Shown: positions 1-5,395 of the stretch, piece by piece | Layout of the letters: each line of letters starts with the position of its first letter | Numbering within the stretch: position 1 is the stretch's first letter | Assembly: GCA_025963815.1 (NCBI GenBank) | Contig: JAOQAA010000240.1 | Location: forward strand, 1-5,395 | Direction of reading: 5' to 3' | Source: Capsulimonas sp. | GTDB taxonomy: Bacteria; Armatimonadota; Armatimonadia; Armatimonadales; Capsulimonadaceae | DNA length: 5,395 bases | Made by a program: the position numbers and the translations under genes | The notes under the pieces: generated by a model | Told to the model about the DNA's origin: nothing | The model's database searches: none | What the model saw: only the letters and a program-made list of their open reading frames with translations

Positions 1-26
1 GATTGGGGGGCAGGGGGGCCGAATCC

Positions 27-1427
27 CTAAGACTGTTTTGCCGATATCCTCAAGAATCGCACCGTTCCCTCTGTCATCCGCGCCCGCTCCGCGATACGCA
101 GTCCCACCACCCACAGCGGCCCATTGGCGTCGGCCACGATTGGGATCGAAGCTCGCTGGGCGCGGGGAATCTTTGCGTCCGTGAATAGATCCGAAAGCTT
201 CTTGCTTCTTCCGTCAAGTCCAAAGGCATCTATTCGGTCGCCGGCTTGCCAGCTTCGGACACAGAGCGTCGAGAGATCGACACAATCAGCATCCAGCGTC
301 TCGGTATATTTAGTATCGCCCTTCTCGGACGTCAGCCGCGCTTCGATCGTCCATTCGCCGAACGCGCAAATCTCGGTCGGCGTGAGTGAAATAGAGTGGT
401 TGGTTGGGGTGATTGGTTCGGAAAGGCGCAGGAAGATACGGTCCTCCGTGAACATCAAGTAGCATGTTGGTGTGGGCAGGGTGATCGAGTAAGAACCGAT
501 TGCCGGATCGAGAATGGCGGTGAGAAAGCTGGCGATGTGCCGTTCTTCAATGTCCTGAGCGGATCCGCGCAGACGTGTAAGGGCAATGCGCAAGGTTCGG
601 CGCTGAAGCGTCGGAGCTAATTCTGCGAGCTTCTGGCGGGACAAGACGGTTTCGCGATCCGATTCTGACACTTGAATGGCGGCCAGCGAAACTTTCGTCT
701 GGGACTGTAAATAATCATCGTCCAGTATGGCGTTTTGGGAGAGGCGAAGCAGCGCGGCGCGGACGCCCGGCGCGTAGTTCGTTTCCAATTCGGGCAGCAG
801 TCCCAAACGGATTTTGTTGCGCAGGTAGTGGCTGGGATCGATATTGGAGGGATCGCGTCGGGGAGAAAGGCCGTGTTCGGCGCAATAGGCTTCGACTTCG
901 GAGCGAGTCGTGTCCCGCAATGGCCGAATGATATTGTCACGAGAGTAGGGGATGCCGCGCAGACCCTCCAGGCCGGAGCCGCGCAGGATGCGCATGAGTA
1001 TCGTTTCTACTTGATCGTCCTGCGTATGTGCGGTTGCGATCCTGTCGGCTCCCAATTGGGCGACGGCGCGGCGGAGGAAATCGTAGCGCGCGTAGCGAGC
1101 GGTGGCCTGCAAACCTGATCCCATGGAATGGGTAAGTGCGTCTGCGGCGAGAGTTTCGGAATAACAGGGGATGCCGCGCTCCGCGCAGAACGCCGTGACG
1201 AACGCCGCCTCGGCGGCGGATTCTTCGCCTCGGAGGCCATGGTCCAGATGGGCGGCGGAGAGTGCGGAGATTTGCAGCTCGGCTTGCAGCGAATGCAGGG
1301 CGTGCAGAAGGCTGAGTGAATCGGGGCCGCCGGAGACGGCCGCCATCACGCTCTGTCCCGGCCGCAGCAGATCGTGGCGATCCATCGTGCGGCGTAGAGT
1401 ATCCAAAAGCGCCATGGCGGCAGACAT
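27..1427 (-). CDS. tilS: tRNA(Ile)-lysidine synthetase (TilS)
   Basis: TilS uses ATP and lysine to convert C34 of tRNA(Ile)(CAU) to lysidine, changing its decoding from AUG to AUA and its charging from Met to Ile. The 466-residue product has the full domain set. The N-type ATP-pyrophosphatase domain carries the P-loop SGGPDS (32-37), then HLDHGLRG (60-67), AHTQDDQVETILMRILRGSG (133-152) and IRPL (167-170). The tRNA-binding region continues with DPSN (192-195) and RNKIR (203-207). After a variable central domain, the C-terminal TilS domain shows RSWQAGDRI (391-399), KKLSDLF (409-415), AKIPRAQR (418-425) and WVVGLRI (439-445). The first ATG was chosen because a weak GGA box lies 7 nt upstream; ATG at codon 5 has none. 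It follows the lipoprotein gene by 29 nt and is probably cotranscribed. The gene is complete; 26 nt remain to the window edge and hold nothing recognisable. Confidence 0.96.
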   Translation of the reverse strand: MSAAMALLDTLRRTMDRHDLLRPGQSVMAAVSGGPDSLSLLHALHSLQAELQISALSAAHLDHGLRGEESAAEAAFVTAFCAERGIPCYSETLAADALTHSMGSGLQATARYARYDFLRRAVAQLGADRIATAHTQDDQVETILMRILRGSGLEGLRGIPYSRDNIIRPLRDTTRSEVEAYCAEHGLSPRRDPSNIDPSHYLRNKIRLGLLPELETNYAPGVRAALLRLSQNAILDDDYLQSQTKVSLAAIQVSESDRETVLSRQKLAELAPTLQRRTLRIALTRLRGSAQDIEERHIASFLTAILDPAIGSYSITLPTPTCYLMFTEDRIFLRLSEPITPTNHSISLTPTEICAFGEWTIEARLTSEKGDTKYTETLDADCVDLSTLCVRSWQAGDRIDAFGLDGRSKKLSDLFTDAKIPRAQRASIPIVADANGPLWVVGLRIAERARMTEGTVRFLRISAKQS

Positions 1428-1440
1428 TTCTGTATCCGTG

Positions 1441-1456
1441 CCGGGGTTACGCCCGG
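1441..1456 (-). promoter_or_regulatory. short GC stem-loop between lipoprotein gene and tilS
   Basis: CCGGG and CCCGG form a 5-bp stem around a 6-nt loop, directly after the lipoprotein TAG stop and 13 nt before the tilS ATG. There is no T run, so it is not an intrinsic terminator. It could influence ribosome access or mRNA processing, or be chance in GC-rich DNA. Confidence 0.3.
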
Positions 1457-1882
1457 CTAGATCGGCGGCGGGGGCGGCGGGCCGCCGGTGGTGTAGGTGA
1501 ACCGATCGGCGTTGACGGCGGTTGAAGTTCCGAATTCGGTCGAAACAAGGACATGCACGACGCCGGCGATTCCTGGAGGGGCGACGGCCTTGATCGTGGT
1601 GCTGGAAATGTAGGTGACGCTGGCGGCGGTGGTCGTACCGAACTTCACGCTGAGGCCGGCGCTCGATGTCCCGAAGTTCGTCCCAGTGATCGTGACGATC
1701 GATCCGCCGGTGGAGGCGCCGTTGACCGGGTCGATGGCGATGACGGCGGGAGGCGTGCCGCTGGGCGTGCTGCTTCCGCCTCCTCCACCACCGCCGCCAC
1801 AGCCGGCGAGCAGTGCGATCGGAAGAACGGCGAGGACGCTCAAGGCGCAGACTCGGCGCAGGGAGGGATTCATTGAGATCAT
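1457..1882 (-). CDS. small lipoprotein with one IPT/TIG domain
   Basis: Predicted exported lipoprotein of 141 residues, function unknown. The N-terminus has a short basic stretch (R9, R10), a hydrophobic segment (about 11-26) and the lipobox LAGC with the lipidated cysteine at 28. Eight consecutive glycines (29-36) and a Ser/Thr/Pro linker follow. Residues about 44-131 look like one immunoglobulin-like IPT/TIG fold, with 'ITGTNFG' (65-71), 'VKFGTTT' (79-85), 'APPG' (101-104) and a closing 'DRFTYT'. IPT domains often mediate adhesion or act as spacers in surface proteins. The protein stops just after TGG and six prolines, the kind of linker that normally leads to another domain, so it may be a shortened form. 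The ATG at 1880-1882 has GGAA 6 nt upstream. ATG at 1873 or TTG at 1894 are alternatives with poorer sites. It lies 38 nt after gatB and 29 nt before tilS, with no obvious role in tRNA biology. Confidence 0.8.
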   Translation of the reverse strand: MISMNPSLRRVCALSVLAVLPIALLAGCGGGGGGGGSSTPSGTPPAVIAIDPVNGASTGGSIVTITGTNFGTSSAGLSVKFGTTTAASVTYISSTTIKAVAPPGIAGVVHVLVSTEFGTSTAVNADRFTYTTGGPPPPPPI

Positions 1883-1920
1883 GATGATTTCCAACTCTTT
1901 CGGATTCTTACGTTCGAGTT

Positions 1921-3357
1921 TTATTTGATCCGCTCGGCGAGAAGGCGGTTGACCACATCCGGCCGCGCCTTGCCCTTGGTGGCGCGCATGACCTGTCCGG
2001 TCAGGAACGCCATGCTCTTGTCGTTGCCGGCAAGGATCTTGGCCACGACATCCGGGTTCGCCGCGATCACCTTGTCGACTTCGGCGGCGATCGCGCCTTC
2101 GTCGTCCACGGCGGCCAGCCCTTCGGCCTCGACGATCTCCTGGGCGCTCTGTCCCGTTTCGAACATCTTCTCCAGGACGGTCTTGGCGACGCCGTTGGTG
2201 ATCTTGCCGCTGTCGCGCAGCACGATCAAATCCCGCAGCGCGGCGGGCGTGATCTTGATCTGCGAAATCTCCTGGTTCGAAGCGTTGATCAGACGCGCCA
2301 GCTCACCGGTGACATAGTTGGCGATCGCCTTGGGATCGACGCCATCCGTGGCGGCGGCCTCATAGTAGTCTGCCGTCGGCCGGGATGAAGTCAGGACGGC
2401 GGCGTCGTACGGGCGGACTCCATACTGTGTGACGAAGCGCTCGCGCTTGGCGTCGGGCAGTTCCGGCAGCGCCGCGCGGGCTGCTTCGATATCGGCGTCT
2501 TCGAAGTGCAGCGGCACCAGGTCCGGCTCGGGGAAGTAGCGATACTCCTGCTCTTCTTCCTTGAAGCGCATATGGTAGGTTTCGCCGCGCAGGTCGTTCC
2601 AGCCCAGGGTTTCCTGGCGAATGACGCCGCCTTCGTCGAGCAGCGCGCTCTGGCGCTCGACTTCGTACTGAACGCCTTTAAAGACCGACTTGAATGAGTT
2701 CAAATTCTTGATCTCGGTCTTGACGCCAAACTTGTCCGAGCCAACGGGGCGGATGCTGAGATTGGGCTCGGCGCGCAGATGCCCTTCCTCCATCTTACCG
2801 TCAGAGACGTTCAGATAGACCAGGATCGTGCGCAGCTTCTCCAGATACGCCCGCGCTTCCTCCGCCGAGTGGAGATCCGGGGGGAACTCGGTAACAATCT
2901 CCATCAATGGCACGCCGCTGCGGTTGTAGTCGACTTCGCTCTCATTGCCGCCCGCATGGATCAGCTTGCCCGTATCTTCTTCCAGGTGAACGCGGCGGAT
3001 ATGCACACGCTTCGACGAGCCATCCTCCAGCGTGATGTCCAGGTAGCCGCTGTGGCCGATCGGATCGTCATACTGCGAGATTTGATAACCCTTGGGGATA
3101 TCGGGATAGAAGTAATTCTTGCGTGCGAACAGGCAGTCCCGTGACACCTGGCAGTTCAGCGCCAGCGCCGTGCGCAGCACCAGCTCCACCGCCAATTTGT
3201 TCATGACGGGCAGTGAGCCGGGAAGCCCAAGACAGACGGGACAGGTGCGCGTGTTTGGCGCGCCGCCAAACTCGTTGGCGCACGCGCAAAACATCTTGCT
3301 TTCCGTCAATAGCTCGGCATGGCATTCCATGCCGATGACCGTTTCGTAATTGCTCAT
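1921..3357 (-). CDS. gatB: Asp/Glu-tRNA amidotransferase subunit B (GatB)
   Basis: GatB binds the misacylated tRNA, activates the Glu or Asp side chain with ATP, and amidates it with ammonia from GatA. The 478-residue product is full length. It starts [18 protein letters not shown], followed by a four-cysteine zinc knuckle (C24, C26, C39, C42 in CAC and CPVC). Then come [19 protein letters not shown] (77-95), HLEEDTGK (124-131), [12 protein letters not shown] (144-155), [10 protein letters not shown] (213-222) and YRYFPEPDL (272-280), all GatB hallmarks. The C-terminal part (from about 330) is the helical and YqeY-like tRNA-binding tail, ending with the conserved [20 protein letters not shown] block. 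An in-frame GTG 15 codons upstream is possible, but the added residues ([14 protein letters not shown]) are not family-like and conservation starts at MSNYETV. gatB is separated from gatA by the palindromic element, so it may depend on readthrough or on its own promoter. Confidence 0.97.
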   Translation of the reverse strand: MSNYETVIGMECHAELLTESKMFCACANEFGGAPNTRTCPVCLGLPGSLPVMNKLAVELVLRTALALNCQVSRDCLFARKNYFYPDIPKGYQISQYDDPIGHSGYLDITLEDGSSKRVHIRRVHLEEDTGKLIHAGGNESEVDYNRSGVPLMEIVTEFPPDLHSAEEARAYLEKLRTILVYLNVSDGKMEEGHLRAEPNLSIRPVGSDKFGVKTEIKNLNSFKSVFKGVQYEVERQSALLDEGGVIRQETLGWNDLRGETYHMRFKEEEQEYRYFPEPDLVPLHFEDADIEAARAALPELPDAKRERFVTQYGVRPYDAAVLTSSRPTADYYEAAATDGVDPKAIANYVTGELARLINASNQEISQIKITPAALRDLIVLRDSGKITNGVAKTVLEKMFETGQSAQEIVEAEGLAAVDDEGAIAAEVDKVIAANPDVVAKILAGNDKSMAFLTGQVMRATKGKARPDVVNRLLAERIK

Positions 3358-3368
3358 AAGGGGTTTTA

Positions 3369-3372
3369 TCCT
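3369..3372 (-). promoter_or_regulatory. gatB ribosome binding site
   Basis: AGGA on the minus strand, 11 nt before the ATG at 3355-3357. The spacing is at the long end but acceptable. It favours this ATG over the upstream in-frame GTG at 3400-3402, which has no recognisable Shine-Dalgarno sequence. Confidence 0.5.
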
Positions 3373-3416
3373 GGTAGCGCGCCTAGTCTTTATGGATGAC
3401 ACAATTACGAGGATTT

Positions 3417-3437
3417 GCGCGGAAATAAAACCCGCGC
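3417..3437 (-). promoter_or_regulatory. stem-loop in the gatB leader with loop complementary to the start region
   Basis: On the transcribed strand GCGCGG (3437-3432) pairs with CCGCGC (3422-3417) around the loop GTTTTATTT. The loop portion GTTTTAT (3431-3425) is complementary to ATAAAAC (3369-3363), which lies between the gatB AGGA box and its ATG. Counting one extra stem base pair at each end gives a 9-bp inverted repeat, 3361-3369 against 3425-3433. Both pairings are read directly. Any effect on gatB translation, by pseudoknot or switch, is inference. Confidence 0.4.
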
Positions 3438-3441
3438 GAAT

Positions 3442-3461
3442 CCCCGGTTATGAAACCCGGG
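3442..3461. repeat. self-complementary module in the left outer arm
   Basis: Within the left arm, 3442-3449 pairs with 3454-3461 around the loop ATGA, with 7 of 8 positions paired (one C-C mismatch at 3445/3458). The same module occurs inverted in the right arm at 3569-3588. An imperfect hairpin of about 20 nt present as an inverted pair is the layout of REP pairs, but the GTAG/GGAG tetranucleotide typical of enterobacterial and pseudomonad REPs is not found at the 5' foot of the hairpin. Confidence 0.6.
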
Positions 3462-3527
3462 TCTGGGAGCCTTCGGCTAAGCGTCCGTGCCGAACGCAAA
3501 TGCCGGCTAATCGACAAAAATACTCTT

Positions 3528-3544
3528 CCGTCCGGCACGGACGG
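3528..3544. repeat. perfect 6-bp hairpin in the inner right arm
   Basis: CCGTCC (3528-3533) pairs with GGACGG (3539-3544) around GGCAC. The matching left-arm segment (3482-3496) is a degraded version of the same hairpin. This suggests the element is built from small hairpin units. On the minus strand a run of five T lies about 8 nt beyond the stem, too far for a standard intrinsic terminator. Confidence 0.5.
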
Positions 3545-3546
3545 TT

Positions 3547-3562
3547 AGCGGCTCTTGCCGCT
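3547..3562. repeat. small perfect hairpin in the right half of the element
   Basis: AGCGGC and GCCGCT form a perfect 6-bp stem around TCTT. It includes the extra 10 nt that make the two halves of the large palindrome unequal. When the long stem forms, part of it would project as a side hairpin. The left half has a shorter counterpart at 3468-3478 (AGCC, TTC, GGCT). Confidence 0.6.
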
Positions 3563-3617
3563 CCCAGACCCGGGTTTCATAACCGGGGCAGATCTGCTTT
3601 CTGAGAACGGCGACAAT

Positions 3618-5075
3618 CTACAAACTCGCGCGCCGTGTGTGCCAATCCGTCGCCTGCTCGTAGGCGTGGGCCGCGCGGAGAAGGACTTCTTCGCCGAAGG
3701 CGGGGGCCATGATCTGCAGGCCGATGGGCAGGCCGTCGGCGAAGCCGCAGGGGAGCGAGATCGCCGGGATGCCGGCCATATTTGCCGGGATCGTCAGCAC
3801 GTCGCTCAGCTTCATCGCCAGCGGATCGCCGGTCTTCTGGCCGATCGGGAAGGCGACCGTCGGGGCGGTTGGCGACAGGATGACGTCGTACTTCTCGAAG
3901 ACCTTGTCGAAGTCTTGCTTGATCAGGGTTCGGACCTGCTGGGCCTTGAGATAGAAAGCGTCGTAGTATCCGGCCGAGAGCGCGTACGTGCCGAGCATGA
4001 TGCGCTGCTTGACTTCGGGACCGAAGCCTTCTTCGCGAGTCTTCTCGAACAAGTCGATGTGGCTAGTGGCGCGGGCCGTTCGGTGTCCAAAGCGAACGCC
4101 GTCGTAGCGGGCCAAGTTGGACGACGCTTCGGCGGGAGCTAGGATATAGTATGTCGGCAGCGCGTACTCCGAGTGAGGAAGGCTGACCTCTTCGGCGATG
4201 GCGCCGAGCGAGACGAGTTTATCCACGGCGGCTCGGACGGCGTCGGCGATCACGCCTTCGACGCCCTGCGCGAAGTACTCTTTTGGCACGCCGATGCGCA
4301 GGCCCTTCACATCGCCGGTGAGCGCCTTGGTGTAATCAGGCACGTCGCGGACGATGCTGGTGCTGTCCATCGGGTCATGGCCGCTGATCGCGCCGAGCAG
4401 CAAGGCGGCGTCGCGCACATCCTTGGTGATCGGGCCGATCTGATCCAGCGAGGATGCGAAGGCGATCAGGCCGTAGCGGCTGACGCGGCCGTAAGTCGGC
4501 TTGAGGCCGACGACACCGCAGTAGGCGGCGGGCTGGCGGATGGAGCCGCCGGTGTCCGATCCGAGCGACCAGACGGCCTCGCCGGCGGCGACCGATGCGG
4601 TCGAGCCGCCTGAAGATCCACCGGGAACGTAATCTAAGTTCCAGGGATTGTGGGTCGGGAATAGGGCCGAATTTTCGGTGCTGCTGCCCATGGCGAACTC
4701 GTCTAAATTCGCCTTGCCGACAAACACGCTGCCTGCGGACTTAAGCTTCTCTACGACGGTGGCGTCGTAGGGCGGGTGGAAGCCGCGCAGGATTTTCGAC
4801 GAGCACGTGGTCTCGACGCCTATGGTGCAGAGATTATCTTTGAGCGCCAGCGGGATGCCTGCGGCGGGGGAGACGGTCTCGCCGGCGGCGATCTTCGCGT
4901 CCACGACGTCCGCTTGGGCGAGCGCCTGATCCCGCGTCACCGTCACATAGGACATCACTCGCGGCTCGACGGATTCGACGCGGTCCAGAACGCTCTGGGT
5001 CACTTCGCGCGCCGAGATCTCTTTGCTCTGGATCTTCTCAGACAGCTCGTGGGCGGTCAGTTCAAATAGTTCCAA
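3618..5075 (-). CDS. gatA: Asp/Glu-tRNA amidotransferase subunit A, amidase (GatA)
   Basis: GatA is the glutaminase subunit of GatCAB. It hydrolyses glutamine (or asparagine) and releases ammonia that is channelled to GatB for amidation of Glu-tRNA(Gln) or Asp-tRNA(Asn). The 485-residue product is full length for the amidase-signature family. The Ser-cisSer-Lys triad is visible: K79 in LALKDN, S154 in PGGSSGGS and S178 in [12 protein letters not shown]. These positions match the numbering I recall for the Staphylococcus aureus enzyme. The conserved [13 protein letters not shown] block (residues 125-137) and [14 protein letters not shown] (190-203) are also present. The reading frame has no ATG before residue 41, which lies well inside the conserved N-terminal helices. 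TTG at 5073-5075 is therefore the likely start, with ATT just before it as a rare alternative. It follows gatC by 6 nt. After its TAG stop there is a 260-nt gap with a large palindrome before gatB. Confidence 0.97.
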   Translation of the reverse strand: MELFELTAHELSEKIQSKEISAREVTQSVLDRVESVEPRVMSYVTVTRDQALAQADVVDAKIAAGETVSPAAGIPLALKDNLCTIGVETTCSSKILRGFHPPYDATVVEKLKSAGSVFVGKANLDEFAMGSSTENSALFPTHNPWNLDYVPGGSSGGSTASVAAGEAVWSLGSDTGGSIRQPAAYCGVVGLKPTYGRVSRYGLIAFASSLDQIGPITKDVRDAALLLGAISGHDPMDSTSIVRDVPDYTKALTGDVKGLRIGVPKEYFAQGVEGVIADAVRAAVDKLVSLGAIAEEVSLPHSEYALPTYYILAPAEASSNLARYDGVRFGHRTARATSHIDLFEKTREEGFGPEVKQRIMLGTYALSAGYYDAFYLKAQQVRTLIKQDFDKVFEKYDVILSPTAPTVAFPIGQKTGDPLAMKLSDVLTIPANMAGIPAISLPCGFADGLPIGLQIMAPAFGEEVLLRAAHAYEQATDWHTRRASL

Positions 5076-5081
5076 AATGGG

Positions 5082-5378
5082 TTAGCCCTCCACGATCTGA
5101 GGGACGATAAAACTACCGTCGCGCTTTTCCGGCGCGTTCAGCAGGGCCTGATCGCGGGGAAGGGAGGGGCGCGCGACGTCCTCGCGCAGCACGTTTTGCA
5201 GCGGCAGGGAGTGTGATGTCGGCGGCACGCCTTCGGTGTCGAGCTGCTGGAGCCGTTCAAACTGCTCCAGGATGCCGTTGAGATCGGTCGTGAGGCGCGT
5301 CTTCTCCGCATCGGTTAGCTGCAGCCGCGCGAGGAACGCGACGCGGGAGACTTCTTCCAAAGTGAGTTGAGCGGGCAT
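5082..5378 (-). CDS. gatC: Asp/Glu-tRNA amidotransferase subunit C (GatC)
   Basis: GatC is the small subunit of the cytoplasmic GatCAB amidotransferase. It wraps around the GatA-GatB interface and stabilises the complex, and it has no catalytic residues of its own. The 98-residue product has the family's usual length. It opens with the typical helix LTLEEVSRVAFLARLQLT (residues 5-22), followed by a second helix with the NGILEQFERLQQLDTEGV stretch, the 'PTSH' segment and the 'LREDVARPSL' segment, and ends at 'FIVPQIVEG'. This is the standard GatC plan. The ATG start has a good ribosome binding site (AAGGA, 5384-5388, 5 nt upstream). The stop TAA lies 6 nt before the likely gatA start, and the last codons carry the gatA Shine-Dalgarno sequence, so the two are probably translationally coupled. 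The promoter would lie outside the window. Identity is firm from sequence pattern and neighbours. Confidence 0.96.
   Translation of the reverse strand: MPAQLTLEEVSRVAFLARLQLTDAEKTRLTTDLNGILEQFERLQQLDTEGVPPTSHSLPLQNVLREDVARPSLPRDQALLNAPEKRDGSFIVPQIVEG
5086..5091 (-). promoter_or_regulatory. gatA ribosome binding site inside the end of gatC
   Basis: GGAGGG on the minus strand overlaps the last Glu-Gly codons of gatC. From GGAGG there are 11 nt to the TTG at 5073-5075, or 8 nt to the in-frame ATT directly before it. The strong match to the anti-Shine-Dalgarno sequence supports a non-ATG gatA start here rather than an internal ATG 40 codons later. Confidence 0.65.
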
Positions 5379-5383
5379 ATGAT

Positions 5384-5388
5384 TCCTT
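5384..5388 (-). promoter_or_regulatory. gatC ribosome binding site
   Basis: AAGGA on the minus strand, 5 nt before the ATG at 5376-5378. It supports this ATG as the gatC start. Confidence 0.7.
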
Positions 5389-5395
5389 CGTCGGG

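Larger units (their letters stand above)
3442..3588. repeat. 147-bp interrupted palindrome between gatA and gatB (REP/BIME- or MITE-like)
   Basis: The outer arms are a perfect 29-bp inverted repeat, 3442-3470 against 3560-3588. Inside them is a second, imperfect inverted repeat, 3476-3497 against 3528-3549, with 19 of 22 positions paired. The two tiers are separated by unequal bulges: 5 nt at 3471-3475 and 10 nt at 3550-3559. The centre (3498-3527) is a 30-nt, comparatively AT-rich loop. No ORF of its own and no clear target-site duplication are seen. The outer arms do not extend past 3441/3589. It could be a non-autonomous mobile element, a REP pair in inverted orientation, or a structured RNA or attenuator between gatA and gatB. 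The palindrome is read directly; its class is inference. Confidence 0.85.

Noticed and set aside
617..940. Second minus-strand frame inside tilS
   Set aside because: It overlaps tilS in another frame; tilS is uninterrupted and conserved across the region.
735..1118. 127-codon plus-strand open frame opposite tilS
   Set aside because: It is antisense to the conserved TilS core and has no recognisable domain. The other plus-strand frames in the window were rejected for the same reason.
1428..1500. tilS frame remains open upstream into the lipoprotein gene, suggesting a frameshifted fusion
   Set aside because: No start codon is seen there, the upstream codons have no family similarity, and openness is explained by GC richness. 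TilS has a normal N-terminus at its ATG.
1893..1920. AACTC/GAGTT inverted repeat after gatB
   Set aside because: Only 5 bp around an 18-nt loop with no T run; not a credible terminator.
3358..3402. 15-codon N-terminal extension of GatB from a GTG
   Set aside because: No Shine-Dalgarno sequence precedes the GTG, and the added basic residues are outside the conserved GatB start. The ATG at 3355-3357 is preferred.
3358..3441. Sigma-70 promoter for gatB
   Set aside because: Weak -10-like stretches (TAATTG, CATAAA) exist on the minus strand, but none has a convincing -35 box at 16-18 nt.
3588..3597. 10-bp palindrome GCAGATCTGC at the edge of the large element
   Set aside because: A short palindrome like this is plausible by chance. 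It overlaps the element by one base only and has no partner at the other boundary.
3442..3617. Intrinsic terminator after gatA
   Set aside because: The palindrome is very stable, but no T run follows its stem directly on the minus strand. The nearest T-rich stretch is about 11 nt or more past the end of the stem. Attenuation remains possible but a standard terminator cannot be claimed.
3358..3617. T-box riboswitch upstream of gatB
   Set aside because: No conserved T-box sequence or antiterminator/terminator pair with a T run was found.
3555..4142. 195-codon plus-strand open frame opposite the end of gatA
   Set aside because: It lies antisense to well-conserved gatA codons, its translation resembles no family, and long antisense frames are expected in GC-rich DNA.

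Overview
The window is an ordinary bacterial chromosomal segment with five protein-coding genes, all on the minus strand, so transcription runs from the right end to the left. In that order they are gatC, gatA, a 260-nt gap holding a large palindromic element, gatB, a small IPT/TIG-domain lipoprotein, and tilS. The DNA is GC-rich. There are no phage genes, transposase, tRNA/rRNA genes or CRISPR array. The source is a GC-rich bacterium that makes Gln-tRNA(Gln) and/or Asn-tRNA(Asn) by transamidation. The poly-Gly lipoprotein carrying one IPT domain fits lineages such as Armatimonadota, Acidobacteriota or Planctomycetota, but this is a weak guess and the sequence cannot settle the phylum.

Right part (3618-5378): gatC and gatA are 6 nt apart. 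gatA appears to start at TTG, and its Shine-Dalgarno sequence lies in the last codons of gatC. GatA keeps the full amidase triad K79/S154/S178. Middle (3358-3617): the gap between gatA and gatB holds a 147-bp interrupted palindrome (3442-3588). It has perfect 29-bp outer arms and imperfect 22-nt inner arms (19 of 22 paired), and the arms themselves fold into small hairpins. It looks like a REP/BIME-like or MITE-like element. The gatB leader beyond it has a small hairpin whose loop is complementary to sequence next to the gatB ribosome binding site. Left part (27-3357): gatB, the lipoprotein and tilS follow each other with gaps of 38 and 29 nt, which suggests one transcript.

Functionally, GatCAB converts misacylated Glu-tRNA(Gln) and/or Asp-tRNA(Asn) to the correct aminoacyl-tRNA. 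TilS makes lysidine at position 34 of tRNA(Ile)(CAU). The block is therefore a decoding-fidelity cluster with one apparently unrelated envelope lipoprotein inside it.

No convincing new biological system is visible. The features most worth a second look are the palindromic element between gatA and gatB, the possible RNA structure in the gatB leader, and the small, abruptly ending lipoprotein.
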